This document shows positions 26,129-39,354 of a stretch of 64,000 nt of DNA, in pieces. The position numbers and the translations under genes were made by a program. The notes under the pieces are model-generated. The model was not told the DNA's origin. It worked only from the letters and a program-made list of their open reading frames with translations, and made no database searches. This DNA comes from Penelope pileata (Eukaryota; Chordata; Aves; Galliformes; Cracidae), in contig WBMW01005317.1 in the NCBI GenBank assembly GCA_013396635.1, forward strand, positions 668 to 64,667. Reading direction: 5' to 3'. How positions within the stretch are numbered: the first letter of the stretch is position 1; the number at the start of each line of letters is the position of its first letter.

Positions 26129-28476
26129 AACTGAACGTAAGCTTTGTTTGATATCATTCGGGATATGTGACAGAAGATGTCTGCTTTTGTCAGGACAGAC
26201 AATTCAGGAACTTCAAATGATGCCTTTCTTGGATTACTTCATCAAATTGTACTCCGGTTCATAAAATGACAAGCAATTTTGTCCTGCATGTGCACTGAGC
26301 AGGGCTGCATATCTCACTGCCACATTCCTGCATTCAAGGCAAGGGACACTTGCTGACATAGCAGGAACCCCAGAAAGCAGCACAAAAATGATGAACATCA
26401 AAACAGATACACAAGGAAACATTTCTCAGAGGTGTTCATATCTGGGGAAAGGGAAGTTTACATGTGTTCATATACGATGTCCAATCACATATGCAGGTCA
26501 CCAAACTGCTGTAAAGGAATATTCTTCAACTCACAGACATTTACAACAAAGAGGAATGACTAGAGGTTGAAGCTAGATAGCCTCAGATAAAGGAAAATTG
26601 AACAATCTAAAGACTTCTGGAAACTCTCCACTGCTGTTAACGTTTTGACTAAAATTGGAAGATTTCTAAAAGCTATGTTCTGCTTCATACAGAAATCAAT
26701 TACAGGGAACCACATGACATCTGGCCAAAAATGGTTTGACTGGATGGCCACTATGCTTCCTTTTGGTCTTACAGACTGTGAGCCTGTTGCAACTTCGTTT
26801 TGGAGAAATAGTTTCTTAGGAACACCGTGGAAAACAGAAAACTGCCTAGAATTCAGAAATTCTGGCTTTATTGTATGATCACATAACAGTTGTAGTCATT
26901 ATTGTTCAAACAAAGTGAATTGATGTTGAGTTTAGTAAACTTAAAAAGAAGTTTTCAATACAAATCCTTCACAAAAGCAAAGATATATCTATATTCTGGT
27001 CTTTATTTAGAATTTCAGTCAACAGAAGTGATGGAATTTACTCCCTCTCAAAAAAATGGAAAAAATAATCTAGGTTAAACACAGCTTATGGAAGCAACAG
27101 TCAACACACCAGTGGATATGCCTGCTTAAAGTGGATTATAGGGAAAGGATTTAGACTGAGAGCGTTTTGTTTTACTAAAATATTGTCTGCATTCATACAA
27201 CGCTCTCTGTGACACCTAGATCAAAACATTTCCCCAGAAACACATCCAGAGTGCTCACCATGCACATGCCGCTTGCAGAAGCCTGCACTCAGCTGCCAGC
27301 ATGGTCCCTGCTTGCAGGCAGGGTAAGGATGCCCGATGATGGCCACACACATTTGAGCTGTGCAGCTTCACACAGGGCACAGGTCCTCTGAGCCATAGCA
27401 CCGCAGCATGTGTGGCAGTGAGGATCTGCTGGTCTGAAACACTACGTCCAGCCAAGGAAAATAACTGGCTTCCAGAGGCACTAACTTTCCAAAACGATCC
27501 TGTAAGACTACAGGTTGTCACACACATGGAGTTTTGCTTTGTCTTAGAGAAAGATGTCTTTCCTGCTTCCTGCCCTGCTCTTTATTACCTGTTAATAACT
27601 CTCAACAAGACAAATTGGCTGTGTGTATCATCATTACTTGCTGTTCACCATTTAGAATATCTGGGTGAGATAACTGCCACTAGAATGGAGTGCCTGTCTT
27701 GTCTGTCAGAAGCAGGCAGAGAGATGCATAAAAATGTTGATGCCCTACAGCAGAATCATATACTGCTGCCAGAAAGTTTTCCAAATGCATGAGAAAAAAA
27801 GAAAACAAAACACAACTTTAATCCATTTTCTATGAATATCCTGTACTACAACGAGCATCATCAGTATCAGATAAAGCTGGATCCCCTCCGGAAATTGTGT
27901 GTAAAAGCTGCTCTGTCACATTCCTACATAGTCTGCTCTGAGATGCTCCTGTCCACAGTGTTTTCATTCAACCCCTCTCTTTCTCTGATCTGAAGTCCTG
28001 GCATTTAGCCCTGCAGGATCAGCTTGTTCCAGAATCATGCATCTTTCCCTAGTTCAAAACTGGGATCTCTCTACTTCCTCCTTTTCCTCCTCTTACTGAT
28101 ATCGAGCAGTTTTATACCCCAGCAGCCATAATAGCAATTTGCCCTCTCTCTGCCACTAGCAATACAAACTGACTCTAGTGACAGCAAAAACGCAGTCTGT
28201 ATAACATGCGACCATTGCAGCTGTCAGAGATGTTGTCTTCCCTGGCAAGCTTCTAGAACACAAATTAGAAATGAAAGGACTAATTCTCCATGCCTTTTTG
28301 GAAACATTTCGTTGCCCTATTATTTTTCACCTGTAAACCCATTTTGCTGTTAAAAAAAATGGAGGAACATGTACTCCCTTTACTAGAACTGTAAGGAAAC
28401 TCAAATGTTATTAATACCTAAAAGCATCCATAGACTAAGGATTGGCAAGCATTTTCCTTTATGACTCTCTGCTTTT

Positions 28477-29245
28477 CACAGAATCACAGAATCACAGAAT
28501 TGTAGGGGTTGGAAGGGACCTCGAGAGATCATCGAGTCCAACCCTCCTGCCAGAGCAGGTTCCCTAGTGCAGGTCGCACAGGTAGGTGTCCAGACGGGTC
28601 TTGAATATCTCCAGGGAAGGAGACTCTACAACTTCCCTGGGCAGCCTGTTCCAGTGCTCCGTCACCCGCACCGTGAAGAAATTCTTCTGCATATTGGTGT
28701 GGAACTTCCTATGCTCCATTTTTAGGCCATTTCCCCTTGTCCTGTCCCCACAGACCACTGAAAAGAGATTCCCCATGTCCATTTGTCTCCCATACTTGAG
28801 ACATTTGTACACATTGATAACATCCCCTCTCAGCCTTCTTTTCTCAAGGCTGAACAGACCCAGATTACTGAGCCTCTCCTCATAAGGGAGATGCTCCACA
28901 CCCTTTATCATCTTTGTGGCCCTCCGCTGGACTCTTTCCAGGAGGTCCCTGTCTTTCTTATACAGGGGAGCCCAGAACTGGATACAGTACTCCAGCTGAG
29001 GCCTGACCAGGGCAGAGTAGAGGGGGAGGATCACCTCCCTCGCCCTGCTGGCCATGCTCTTTTCAAACCACCCCAGGATCCCATTGGCCTTCTTGGCCAC
29101 CAGGGCACACTGCTGGCTCATGGCCAACCTGTTGTCCACCAGGTCCCTCTCTGCAGAGCTCCTCTCCAGCAGGTCATCCCCCACCTGCACTGGTACATGC
29201 GGTTATTCCTCCCCAGGCACAAGACTCTACACTTGCTTTTGTTAA
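28477..29245 (-). mobile_element. CR1 LINE copy 4 (3' 0.77 kb)
   Basis: A minus-strand CR1. Its 3' tail appears on the plus strand as cacagaatcacagaatcacagaattg at 28477, and its 5' truncation lies near 29245. A 208-residue C-terminal ORF is still open (28564-29190). It is the same subtype as the first 325 bases of copy 1. A 14-nt direct repeat (acatgtttataact, 29246-29259 and 29263-29276) lies just outside the truncated end. Confidence 0.94.
28564..29190 (-). pseudogene. CR1 ORF2 C-terminal fragment, 208 codons still open
   Basis: This is the C-terminal end of the CR1 ORF2 protein: QQCALVAKKANGILG, SALVRPQLEYCIQFWAP, RVQRRATKMIKGVEHLPYEE, LFSLEKRRLRGDV and HWNRLPREVVESPSLE, with a natural stop. 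No RT catalytic box is present, so the fragment is truncated and has no predicted activity. A small deletion after AERDL has removed part of the usual GVLVD segment. That it is still open suggests a fairly young insertion, not function. Confidence 0.88.
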
Positions 29246-30885
29246 ACATGTTTATAACTTTTACATGTTTATAACTGCTGTGATGAAATAATCTTCCAAC
29301 AGGCTAAAATTTTTCACACACAGATTTACGTAAAGTGATGCTGTTATCATTAAAGCTGAGCAAAATCCTTTAGGAGTTCCTGAATTGTGAGATGAATGTA
29401 ATCTTTTCCTTTCTAGGCTGCAAACGGATCTTTCATTTTTCTCTCTTTTTTTTAATGTAGCATTTACACCTACAAAACTAGAGCTGCACACGCCTGTGTG
29501 ATCTTCCTGTATACGCTCTGCATGCCCCTCCTTGGAGGTCTTGCTTTGAATGAGGCTGAGCACTCCAGCTCACACAGGGAGAGCCAACCATGCAGACGTG
29601 CAGTTATGCAAGAAAGCAACAGCCATGTGTTTAGAAACCCTGACAGAGAGATGCTGAGACTATCCTATCCCTGAATGCAAAGATTTTAGAAAGCATTTAG
29701 ATAACTTAAGGCACACAAGAGAACCTAATTATACCAATGAAGCTAGCTGCACAGCCTTCTGCGTGTACCTTCTACACTCTCAGAAAAAGCAGCTGGGACC
29801 TCTACTAGTCCCCACCCAGGTCACTCACCTGCTGAAGAATCCCACAGCATGATGCACCACACTGCAGCGCATGCTGCCCTAGTCTTTAACCGTGCTGTGA
29901 TACTGCCATGCCTCTGATGTCAACGGGTCTTCTGATGAAGCAGCAGAGGGACAGAAGTTTTCTCCCCATGCTTTTGTTGTTTCATTAACACACACTCAAC
30001 TCTGCAATTACGATATCCTGAAAGGCTGTAATACCTGAAAACTATGAGGTAGGAAACAGGGCAAGTATTCACAAATAAACAGTTATGCCCTAAGTACTTT
30101 TATTTTCTAAAGAGAGATGTCAAATGCTAAAGCCAATGTAAAATTTGCAGTCAGGCACTGGACTTTTTCCTGAATTCACCCACTGCTGCAGTCAGTACTG
30201 CAGCTCCAGTAAAGACTGGCTGCACAGGGTAATTGTGACCACCACCACATGGAAACAGCTTAGACCTAGGTTTTAAGATAGCAGAACACAGTTTTCTGTT
30301 GAACTTCTACTGGTGACAGTGAAAACATCTACAAAACAGTCTTCTCTGATTTGTCCTCAAATTCAAGAAACCTAAGAGGGAAATTACATTTTGAATCTTA
30401 AACCTGACAGGTTGTGAATGTAGCACTGTGCAACATTCACTTCAGAAATATTCATTCCCTATATAATATTGGGAAAGAACGAAAGAGCACCCTATGCTTT
30501 CCATATAGCAAGTATTCCCTGCAGGGAGTTTTCTTTCTAAAGAACACTTCTTCGTAATTTTGAAGGACTTCTACAAAATTCTGTAACAAGATCTAGACTA
30601 CAGTCAGAAATACTGCTGCTGGTTCTAACCTCTGCTCTACATATTTAGTGAAAATGTATCTTTACAGCCTAACACACACCTTGATGCAAAAGTGAAGGAG
30701 TCCATTTGGCACGCATCCAAAATTCACCAATTGCAGAGAGATCAAAAAACAAAATTTCTCAAAAGAAAAATCACCCATGCTTTAAACAGTGCCAAGCTAA
30801 AATCCAGCTAATTTTCTAAGTCATTAATACTTACATTTAAGACACATATTGCTTTCCAAATTTCAGAATAGGTTTGCTTTTTGTT

Positions 30886-30909
30886 GTTTGTTTGTTTGTT
30901 TGTTTGTTT
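30886..30909. repeat. (GTTT)6 microsatellite
   Basis: Six perfect GTTT units followed by a T run, in intron 2. Confidence 0.95.
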
Positions 30910-32233
30910 TTTAAATAGAGTGGGTCCCTCACTGAGCTCCAGGCCACAACAATTTTTATCTTTCATTCTGTATTTTGGGTTTTTATTCTGCTCTTCTAAA
31001 ACCAGAAGGGCTCAAATTCATCAGACTCAAGAGACCAACATGATCTGCCTCATTTAGAATACTCCTGTTTCAGGAGAGTTTAGCTACTTCTCTGAGAGAC
31101 AGCTGAGCCACTGCCTGTCTCTTTAGGGTCGGCCACCATCTTTCTCATTGGCAATCAAACACAGAGACAGTTACAGCAGCTCTACCACAATCGCTATAGA
31201 CTATTTCATGTTGGAATGGGGTACTTGCGATGTGGTATCATGCTTCAGGTTTTCATAGCATACTGGTCAAAATCTCAACCCCACGTGTTCCCACGTTGTG
31301 GTGTTCCAGTTTTCCAGCCCATCCCAGTACCAGCTTAAGAAAATAGCTTTATGAAAATAGTAAGAGAATGCCATCCTGCTGAATTTATTTTTCATTCCTC
31401 AAGCCATTTGCTACACTAATTAGGAAGTGAGCCAGTTAAAACCTCTAGACTAATCTCCAGCTCTTGCCCAACAGCTAACAGTGAGGTTGACATTGCCAAG
31501 GAGTTCTGTAAAATGACCTCGTAACCAGAAAATTAGTATGTTCTGAAATCTAACATTTCTTTTTAATGCACAAGCAGCTAAGGAATGGAGGGGACAAAAC
31601 CCCTCTGAGGAAGCTGCTAACAACTGCGATAATCAAACAAGACAATTTATGTCAAGAAACACTTCAATATTCTCTGAGAGTGTGTATTTTCATTTTTCTT
31701 TCCTAAAATTGTATTACACTGAATTCATATTGGCAATTTTTCTCCTTTAGTAGAAAACATCAAAAGATAATTCTACTAGGCAGCTGCCGTGATTATTTTT
31801 GAGGGTTTCTTTAAATGCTAATAGAAAAGTCAGCTATCATATGAATATCGTAATAGAATTAGACATTAACAAAGCATTTATTCGTCACAAATAAGCCTCA
31901 GTCCCATTAGTGCTATGATTAACTTCATCAAATATTTCTCCCTGTTGCAGATAAATGAAGAGAAATCATCATTAAATGACAAAACTTGCTAACTGAAGAA
32001 CCATCATCTCCTGTTACAGCAGCATTGGATTTGGCCGGCACGGTACCAGGATGGTCACATATGTGTTACATTCACTTGATACTGTGTGAATGTGCACTGG
32101 ATTAAGCTTTCGTCTTTAGATTTCTGACACACAAGGTTCAGCTTTGAGCTGTGTTTGCATCATCCACAGGCCAAACGCCCATGTGCTGAAAAGGAACACC
32201 TCATTTAGGTTGCTACTCTTTAGCTGTGCTTGG

Positions 32234-32626
32234 CCTGATGAGATTGGGCAGCCTGGAGAAGCAAAGGCTGTGGGGGAACCTGATAGCAGCCTTCCAGTAC
32301 CTGAAGGGGCCCTACAGGAAAGCTGGGGTGGAATTTTTTACAAGGACAGGTAATGACAGGACAAGGGGTAACAGTTACAAACTGAAAGAGGGTAGATTTA
32401 GACTGGATATAAGGAGGAAATTCTTCACTGTGAGGGTGGTGAGACACTGGAACAGGTTGCCCAGAGAAGTTGTAGATGCCCCCTCCCTGGAACTGTTCAA
32501 GGCCAGGCTGGATGGGGCTTTGGGCAACCTGGTCTAGTGGGAGGTGTCCTTGCCCATGGCAGGGGGGTTGGAGCAAGATGATCTCTAAGGTCCCTTCCAA
32601 CCTGAACCATTCTATGATACTATGAT
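32234..32626 (+). mobile_element. CR1 LINE copy 5 (3' 0.4 kb)
   Basis: Encodes the last approximately 100 residues of ORF2 (LIAAFQYLKGPYRKAG, NDRTRG, HWNRLPREVVDAPSLELFKA, ending GALGNLV and a stop near 32537), then the 3' UTR and the tail ccattctatgatactatgat. It is very close in sequence to copy 7, so it belongs to the same young subtype. Confidence 0.94.
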
Positions 32627-32678
32627 CTTTAAAGGTCCCTTCCAACTGAACTATTTTGTTCTGTTCTGTTTTGTTCCC
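32627..32678 (+). repeat. Second CR1-like 3' tail directly after copy 5
   Basis: ctttaaaggtcccttccaac followed by tgaactattttgttctgttctgttttgttcc repeats the last part of the CR1 3' UTR and tail in degraded form, in the same orientation as copy 5. It is probably an older, very short CR1 insertion or a tail-slippage product. Confidence 0.6.
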
Positions 32679-35600
32679 CAGAAAGATTAGGTGTTTCACC
32701 TCACCTTCCCTAGTGCTTCAGGGAAGCACTGTGCTGGCACAGGTGAGGGAAAAACCTGCTTCAAGACATGGCTATCGCTCAGCTCCAGCACCGCTCCAAT
32801 CACCAGGGTTTGTCACTGTGCTTTTACTCTAGATCTAGTGACATTGCAAACTGCAGTCTACACTGGCTCACAAATGGAAATAAGCCTGATGCCGTCATTC
32901 AGCCGCAGCATGGTACAATTGGTCTCAATTCCTGCTGAAGAAACTTTCCCAAGGATTTTTGCTGGTGGAGAATGTGGTAAGCTAAGACTAATGTACCAGG
33001 CACCCCTACAGGCACAGATTTCAATCACCATTACACAAACGAAATATCAACCATCTCATGCAAACTTTACGACAACATGATGAGCGGTCAGATCCACACT
33101 AATTACAGGAGGATGTGATGCAGTTGCTAGTCAGTGAATGGTAAACTTGTATCTCAAAAGCCCCAAGAAGGATTCAAGCTGCAGGTCCATTTGCTCATGT
33201 TCACATGAAACTTCCTAACACTCTGGAGACAGGCACCAAAGACAGATGTTGCTGTGCCCTCTCACATATTGTGATTCAGTTCATGTTCTAACCCACTGGC
33301 AACAGGTTCCATGAAACTGCAAGTCTGATTCTTGATTTTGACTAGGCTAAAGGATTACTCACATAAAAGCTCTTTGAGGCAATTAAATAAAGGGTCCACA
33401 GTTGTAAATACTGCATTACTTAACACCTAACTTAAGCCCCGAGGTCAAACTCTGAACATGGAAGTCAGCATGACAGCTCCTATTATTTCACTACCAAGCA
33501 GCATTGATTCTTTGTCCCTTGAGTGCTAATGCAGATTATGGCTACCCAGGCAGACGTCAGTAACTCACCTGGTCCCAAAGTTGAACACTTTTGTTGCTCT
33601 GTTTGGCTAACAAAATCATTTTGTTTGCTAATGAAGTTTAACTTAGCAGTGCCAGTATGAAACAACCTTTCCCGCAACAGTATTCTCATCAGAGTTTCTC
33701 TAAGCTTTCAGTCTAAGATGCCTGCTTTTAAAAGCCAGGAGGTTTTGTACTGCAGTAAAATTCTTTCTTCCTGCTGAAGTTAGTGTCTCCCACATGACAC
33801 ACCAATTATTTGAAGCTTTACTTTTTCTTACTCATTCTTGCACTCCAATTTTAGTACATTTAAATTTGCACACAATTGGAAAATACAACTTGATGATGAT
33901 CATCTTAGCACTGAAAATTCTGACCCTCCCCTCTATTTGCAATAAACATTCTAACCAAGTGATCAAATGTATTGCTTCCCAAGGCAAGCTCCACAGGCAC
34001 TGGCATATTCCTTGCCAAAGCAAGACCATCATCTTGTGGTGAAATCCATCCTTTCTCCATCTCTTTAGCCAGTTATTTCCCGTACCAAACCAGGGTATTA
34101 TTTAGCTGTGTGAATTGGCACAACCCCTGCTACACATCATGAAACACTTACTCCTGGGTGCTACTGCTCTGCTCCCTTCTGCCCTCTCATGAACACCCAC
34201 AGTGTTACCAGTATTAAGGGCAGGATTCTGCTATTACTTTTCTATCTTCTAAAGACAGCCCAGACCATCTGGTGTTGGCTCCTCAGAGATATACCCGTTA
34301 GTGTTTTACGTGCTGATGTCACCAGTCCCATTCAGCTCCTGATGGCTGAGGTAGAACACTTGGAAAGCTTTGTGTCACCAGGTCATACAGAACTGCTCTG
34401 TGCATGCGTAGGTGGGACTGGGTGAAATGTAGATGTCTGCAGCTATCTTTCCACCAACAAACATTCTGATTCTGGAGCAGAGGTGGCCAAACCGTGACAC
34501 CTCTGCACAATGTGGCTCAAGCAGAGTATTGCACTGAAATTAGGTAGCTTTACTGCTTATTTCAATGAAAGTGAAACTGGAAATTTTTCAGTTTCTAAAG
34601 GATGAGGGAAACTGAACCACCAGCTAGGAGTTCAAACTCCAAATGAACCTATCTGAAATAAATTAAAATTTAAAAAAATGTGATGTCATCTTCGTTTATA
34701 CTGACACTAATGCTGTAAAGTGTATCTCCCCATTAGTAAATGAAACATTTCACTGGAAGTTGAATTATTATTCTTACATTTTGCAGCACTTCTGTTGGCC
34801 ACTTCTATTTTTCAAACCCCTGGCAAAGCACTGAGGGTTCCTCATAAGCAAAACTGAACAAACTTGAGTTTGCATGTAAGTAGATTTGAAGATTTTATCA
34901 AACTTAAAACTGAATTTTTTTCTCTTAAAAATGGTATTCTTCCAGGATTATTGCTTTGCCATTTATACTACTTGATTATGTGAGACATTTTTCTCCACAC
35001 AGGTCACAAATTTCAATACCACAGCCTTTCGCTACAAACTCTTTGCACATAACAGTTTTTTGCATGAAAAGAGCCTTCACATCTATCCTGTCCACCTAAC
35101 TTCCACGATTATTATTATGTGCAAGGTGCTTCACGTATCACATTTCATTGGAACTATAATCTCTTCTGTGATAGAAAAGCTCAGCTGGAGTTTCTTCATG
35201 CCTTGTATTGATGTAAAGCCTGACTTAAAGAGTGAGATTGCAATCCTGCTTTGCGCATCTCCATTTCACTTAGTGTATCTTCACTTAACCACCGGGGAAA
35301 ACCCAGAGGTTCCCCACAGCTCTTCATTCCTGTCCCTGGAAATGCTGTCTTAGTTTGATTTCAGTAGAGAGCCTATGAGTAGTAAGCTCATCTGAATTCC
35401 ATATGTGAATTAGAGCTTCAAGATACTTTTCAATTACACACTGACTCTATCCTCCCCACTCCATTTCACTCCTGCTCCCATTGTTTCACACATCACCAGA
35501 ATAACCTTGCTGAGCAAATTCTATGGAGTTAAAAAAGGCTCTCAATTCATGGTATGGTGCTTTCAGTGATCCCTGCCAAAGACCAACCACAAACATCACA

Positions 35601-37483
35601 CCAGCTGGAGAGACCAGAAGCCTCTGTAGTAGATTTCACTGAGTGCTTAGCTTTGATGAACAGCTTTCAATCATGTCATACTGTTATATCCTTTATCTTT
35701 TCATCTAAATGCAAACTAATGTCGGTTTAATGCTGAAACAATCGCCAAAATGTGTAATACACACATCTTCAGTTCATGTTCCCTGCTGGACTTATTCATA
35801 TAGTTCATAATATTGTCAAGATTCTATATGTCTTCCCTGTTACAGTCACATAGTGAAATCAAACACTATCCACACAAGCAGTTTAGAACTAGCAGTTATC
35901 AAAATGCTTTCTCTGTTACAGGTAACTGATGATAGGAATTTCCTTTCAATAAAAATTCCATCATTTAACATTTCATAAAGCAGCAAATTAGTGATCCACT
36001 TCTAAAGCAAGCACAGATCAAGCAATTCTGCATACATGTTACACAGAGAGGATTTTAAGCATTAAGTAAACTACCATTAAATGATTTGGAAAGTACACGA
36101 ACCTTAGTGTTTCCTTATTCACAAACACACATGCCATCTAATCTGCAGCAAATATTGGCATTAGATACAGTGACACTCATAAATATAATGGCATATAATA
36201 CCAGTCCTTTAACATTGTCAAAGCCATGTGATGTGCTTAAGATTAAACCTTTTGTTTTTAAAGGGTCCAGCTTATACAACACAATAGAATTTTCAGTCTA
36301 CTTTAATAATGATGAAATGTTATACATACACTAACTGGCCTTAAGTCTACAAATACACGTCCATGTTTCGACATGTCTATGGCTGCACAATAATTTCTAA
36401 ACCCACACTCAGTGGAGCAATCACAAGGTGAATCACCAGCACTTTACTACATCATGGCATTAGATTGTCAGCTTCTTTTGGGGTATGGAATCATTAACAG
36501 GGCTGACTACCCTGCACAGCCCTCACTAGTGCTTCTCAATATTGCAGTGATATTTAACAACAATTCAGAGATTGGGCAGAATTACTCCCGCACGTGCAGC
36601 AGCATACAACACAGAATATGGGACAAGACCTAAATGGTAAAACATGGAAGACAATGGAAAATAAATTATGGCCCTGTTTTACTGCTGTGCTGTGCCTTAG
36701 AATCTCTCACAGTTTTGGCCACATTAATCGAGGCCAGCTGCCAGCAGAAGGGTATCCTGAAGCTGCGTTCAACAGCAAAATTTATGGTGGTATGTGCACA
36801 TGAACTTGTGTGTTTGTATGTAAACTGCTGCATCACTGTATGCATGCGAAACAGCATGGGCTGATGCAGATGTAAACACTTTCTCATCCTCTTGCAGCAA
36901 CACCTGTTCTAAGTGCAGTGTCTGCTGTCAGAATGGTGGCTCAGGCACTTGTGGGAACAGACGCACACACAGTAGTCACACTGTCTTTTATATTTACTTT
37001 TTTTTAAATAAATCAAACAGATCTTACAATTAAGATCAGAGGGAACTACCAAAACAGACCACAGAAAATAATTTTCTTATTTTAATCCCTCATTCACTTA
37101 AGAAAAAAGCAGAAAAAAAATGAGAAACTTTCTTCTAAACATTGATACCATTCTATACTGCTCATTTTCAATTCAAAAACTGGTTGATATACAAAGTTAC
37201 ACACGTGCTTTTGTAGAGAAGCACAGCACAGTGGATTAGTACATTAACAAAATTCCTGTACTGCTCCATGAATAAAGTTGGACCTCACGTTCCAAGAATA
37301 GCACGTACTTAATAGCATGGTATTGTCTTTGCCTCATTTTAATGGGAAGCAGAACCTTAGCAAACAGATACTGTGTCACTTCTTGTAATGCTATATACCA
37401 TTCAGGTAAACGTCTCATGGTATGATATTTCATATAAAATATGCAAAAGCTTTTGCCTCAGACACACAGGTGGATTTTCTTAC

Positions 37484-37588
37484 CTTTGGTTCCATTGAAA
37501 TGAAGCTGTGGGTACCTCTACTTGAGAGAACTGACCTTTTAATTGTTTTACTATGGTAGAAGTGGTAGTAATCCTTCAGTGTTCCAAT
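37484..37588 (-). CDS. PCSK5: PCSK5 coding exon 2 (propeptide, second half)
   Basis: PCSK5 (PC5/6) is a calcium-dependent, subtilisin-like proprotein convertase that cuts precursors after basic residues in the secretory pathway and at the cell surface. Read on the minus strand, this exon gives 35 codons starting IGTLKDYYHFYHS and ending SFISMEPK. By my recollection of the mammalian protein, only about three residues differ. The residues lie in the N-terminal inhibitory propeptide. The KTIKR|S stretch (residues 14-18) matches the internal, secondary cleavage site described for the PC5 prosegment (RTIKR in mammals). The acceptor is a long pyrimidine tract ending ttacag (37589 upward) and the donor is AAG|gtaag. 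Both boundaries are phase 0, so it joins exon 3 in frame. There are no stops or frameshifts. The family call is very secure; the exon number is inferred from the mammalian gene. Confidence 0.95.
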
Positions 37589-38360
37589 CTGTAAGGAGAG
37601 AGATGAAAAAAAAGAGAGGGAGATTTAATTTATGGAAAGCACTTTTCTGTTTTCCATTTTTAAAGGTCTATAAATTATGCAATTTCCTGCTGTGCTGAAA
37701 TGTTACTTGAACCCAGTGATCATCTTTCAAAAGAAGGACATATGATATGAAATGGATGGAGTGTCCTTGAGGCAGTAACTGCATAACCAAAGATTATAAT
37801 TGAGCTGCTTAGTCTGTCTGTATCTACCTTTTTAATGTTTAATTTATATGCAGTACTTCAAGTAATTCTGTATCAATCTATATCCAAACCATCTTCAAAT
37901 GGCAAGTATAAAAATCATCAAATGACTATATGGTTATTAAAAGCATTCCATCCAGTTTGCTTAAGGAAATGTACAGTTAAATGCACTAAATTTGGTTATT
38001 TATAGAATTAGCTTACAAAAGGCACGCTCACAGAATCAGAATATGCAACAAGCATAGGCTCCTCTTTCTGTCAAAGGTAGGTAAAGTAGAATAAAGAAAA
38101 ATGGATACATTAACCTCATGGGGTCATGACTTGTTCAAAGTACAAAATTAAGTTAGTCAAAGTTGCAAATTTCACAACAGTAAAATAAAAATACTTCTTA
38201 CTCATCCCACCACCACAGAGTAACAATAAAAATATTAAATGGAGACAGACTGCACAATTTGACAAAGAAATTTTCCCCTCTAGAGTCACTCACATCAAAA
38301 AACGTGTAACATGAAAATTTAGTTTCACAGACCTATAAACAAACATTCAGCCTCCTTGCA

Positions 38361-38903
38361 CATGGGTTGCTCCAAAAGTAATGCCTCCTATTTATTTTCA
38401 TGGAAACTACAACAAAGAGCACAATGCACTACTTGATAAAGTCTCAGCTACAAAACACTACTTTTCAACGTAGCCACCACCACTAGCTATGCATTTTCAC
38501 CACCAATGAACAAGAGCCTGCACACGACGCTCGTAACAATCTGCACCAGCAGAGGTGACCACTGTCGCCACTGCTGAAACGCACCACCCACCCCTCACTG
38601 TGCTCACATCCACTGTTTGGTCTCCATAAATGTTCAGCAAGCATCGATGAACGTCCGTGGGTGCCATTTTTTTGGACATGGAGGAATTCACCTCTGCTTC
38701 ATCACACCTTTGCTTCATCTGCACTTCCATGTCAGACACCATTTGGTCAGAGTGCCCCTCTGCTGCCGTCTGTCACACGGCAACAAAATGGAACAGAATA
38801 TTGGCGGGAAGGTTCAACCTCTACTGCCATACCACCAACATTTGTCTCTGATGCCATGAGCCAACATCATAAAATAGGAGGCATTACTTTCGGAGCACCC
38901 CTG
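38361..38903 (-). mobile_element. Mariner relic copy A (Galluhop-like, internally deleted)
   Basis: The ends are terminal inverted repeats: ggttgctccaaaagtaatgcc on the left and the complement of ggcattactttcggagcacc on the right. A TA at 38904-38905 is the target site; the left counterpart reads CA. On the minus strand the interior encodes a mariner transposase start (HRCLLNIYGDQTVDVSTVR, an HTH DNA-binding part). This is fused directly to the C-terminal end (ADCYERRVQALVHWW, then SGGGYVEK). The catalytic DDE core of a roughly 1.3-kb full element is gone. Non-autonomous and dead. Confidence 0.9.
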
Positions 38904-39354
38904 TATTCAGGGAGAACATCTTATCAATCATGTGAAATTTGGCCTTCTGCTGCACTTTATATCTTGTACAACAATTAATAATTTAGTCAAAGATCCTTTA
39001 ATGACGAGCAAAAATAGGAGAACAGAGCTTGCTATTATTTCAAATTGAAAGTCAAAGTGACTTCAGAGAACAGTCCTGGTTTTACAAACAAATCTGAACA
39101 GAACCATCAAAAAAGACAGAGCAACAAAGATTCTGTATTTTGAATTTTAATCTATAACAACATACATGTAGGAAACTTGGCTATTTAACATTAAGGGTTC
39201 AAAGAGAACTGGATACAGGCCACTAAAGAACTCCACGAATATGCTTTCAGAGTATTAGAAAATAAAAATGTTGAGAAAATATCAGAGCAAAACTTAGAAA
39301 TACCAACAGAATCTTTTTCTTTTCACAGGGCATTTGGGTATTTTATCTCAAAAG

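Larger units (their letters stand above)
15845..37483 (-). other. PCSK5: PCSK5 intron 2 (complete, 21,639 nt)
   Basis: This is the sequence between the two exons, beginning gtaag (minus strand, at 37483) and ending cag (15845). It contains three CR1 fragments (25505-26128, 28477-29245, 32234-32626), a (GTTT)6 tract, a (CAG)5 tract (21755-21769), a 16-A run and a small perfect hairpin. The rest (15845-25504, 26129-28476, 29246-32233 and 32679-37483) is AT-rich sequence with no exon, RNA gene or repeat that I can identify. The ORFs in it are short and lack family signatures. Confidence 0.9.

Noticed and set aside
29246..29276. 14-nt direct repeat beside CR1 copy 4 as a target-site duplication
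   Set aside because: Both units are on the same side of the element. CR1 insertions usually lack clear target duplications, so this is a local tandem duplication.
32691..33080. 129-codon plus-strand ORF
   Set aside because: Begins right after a CR1 tail and shows no motif; no sign of selection can be seen.
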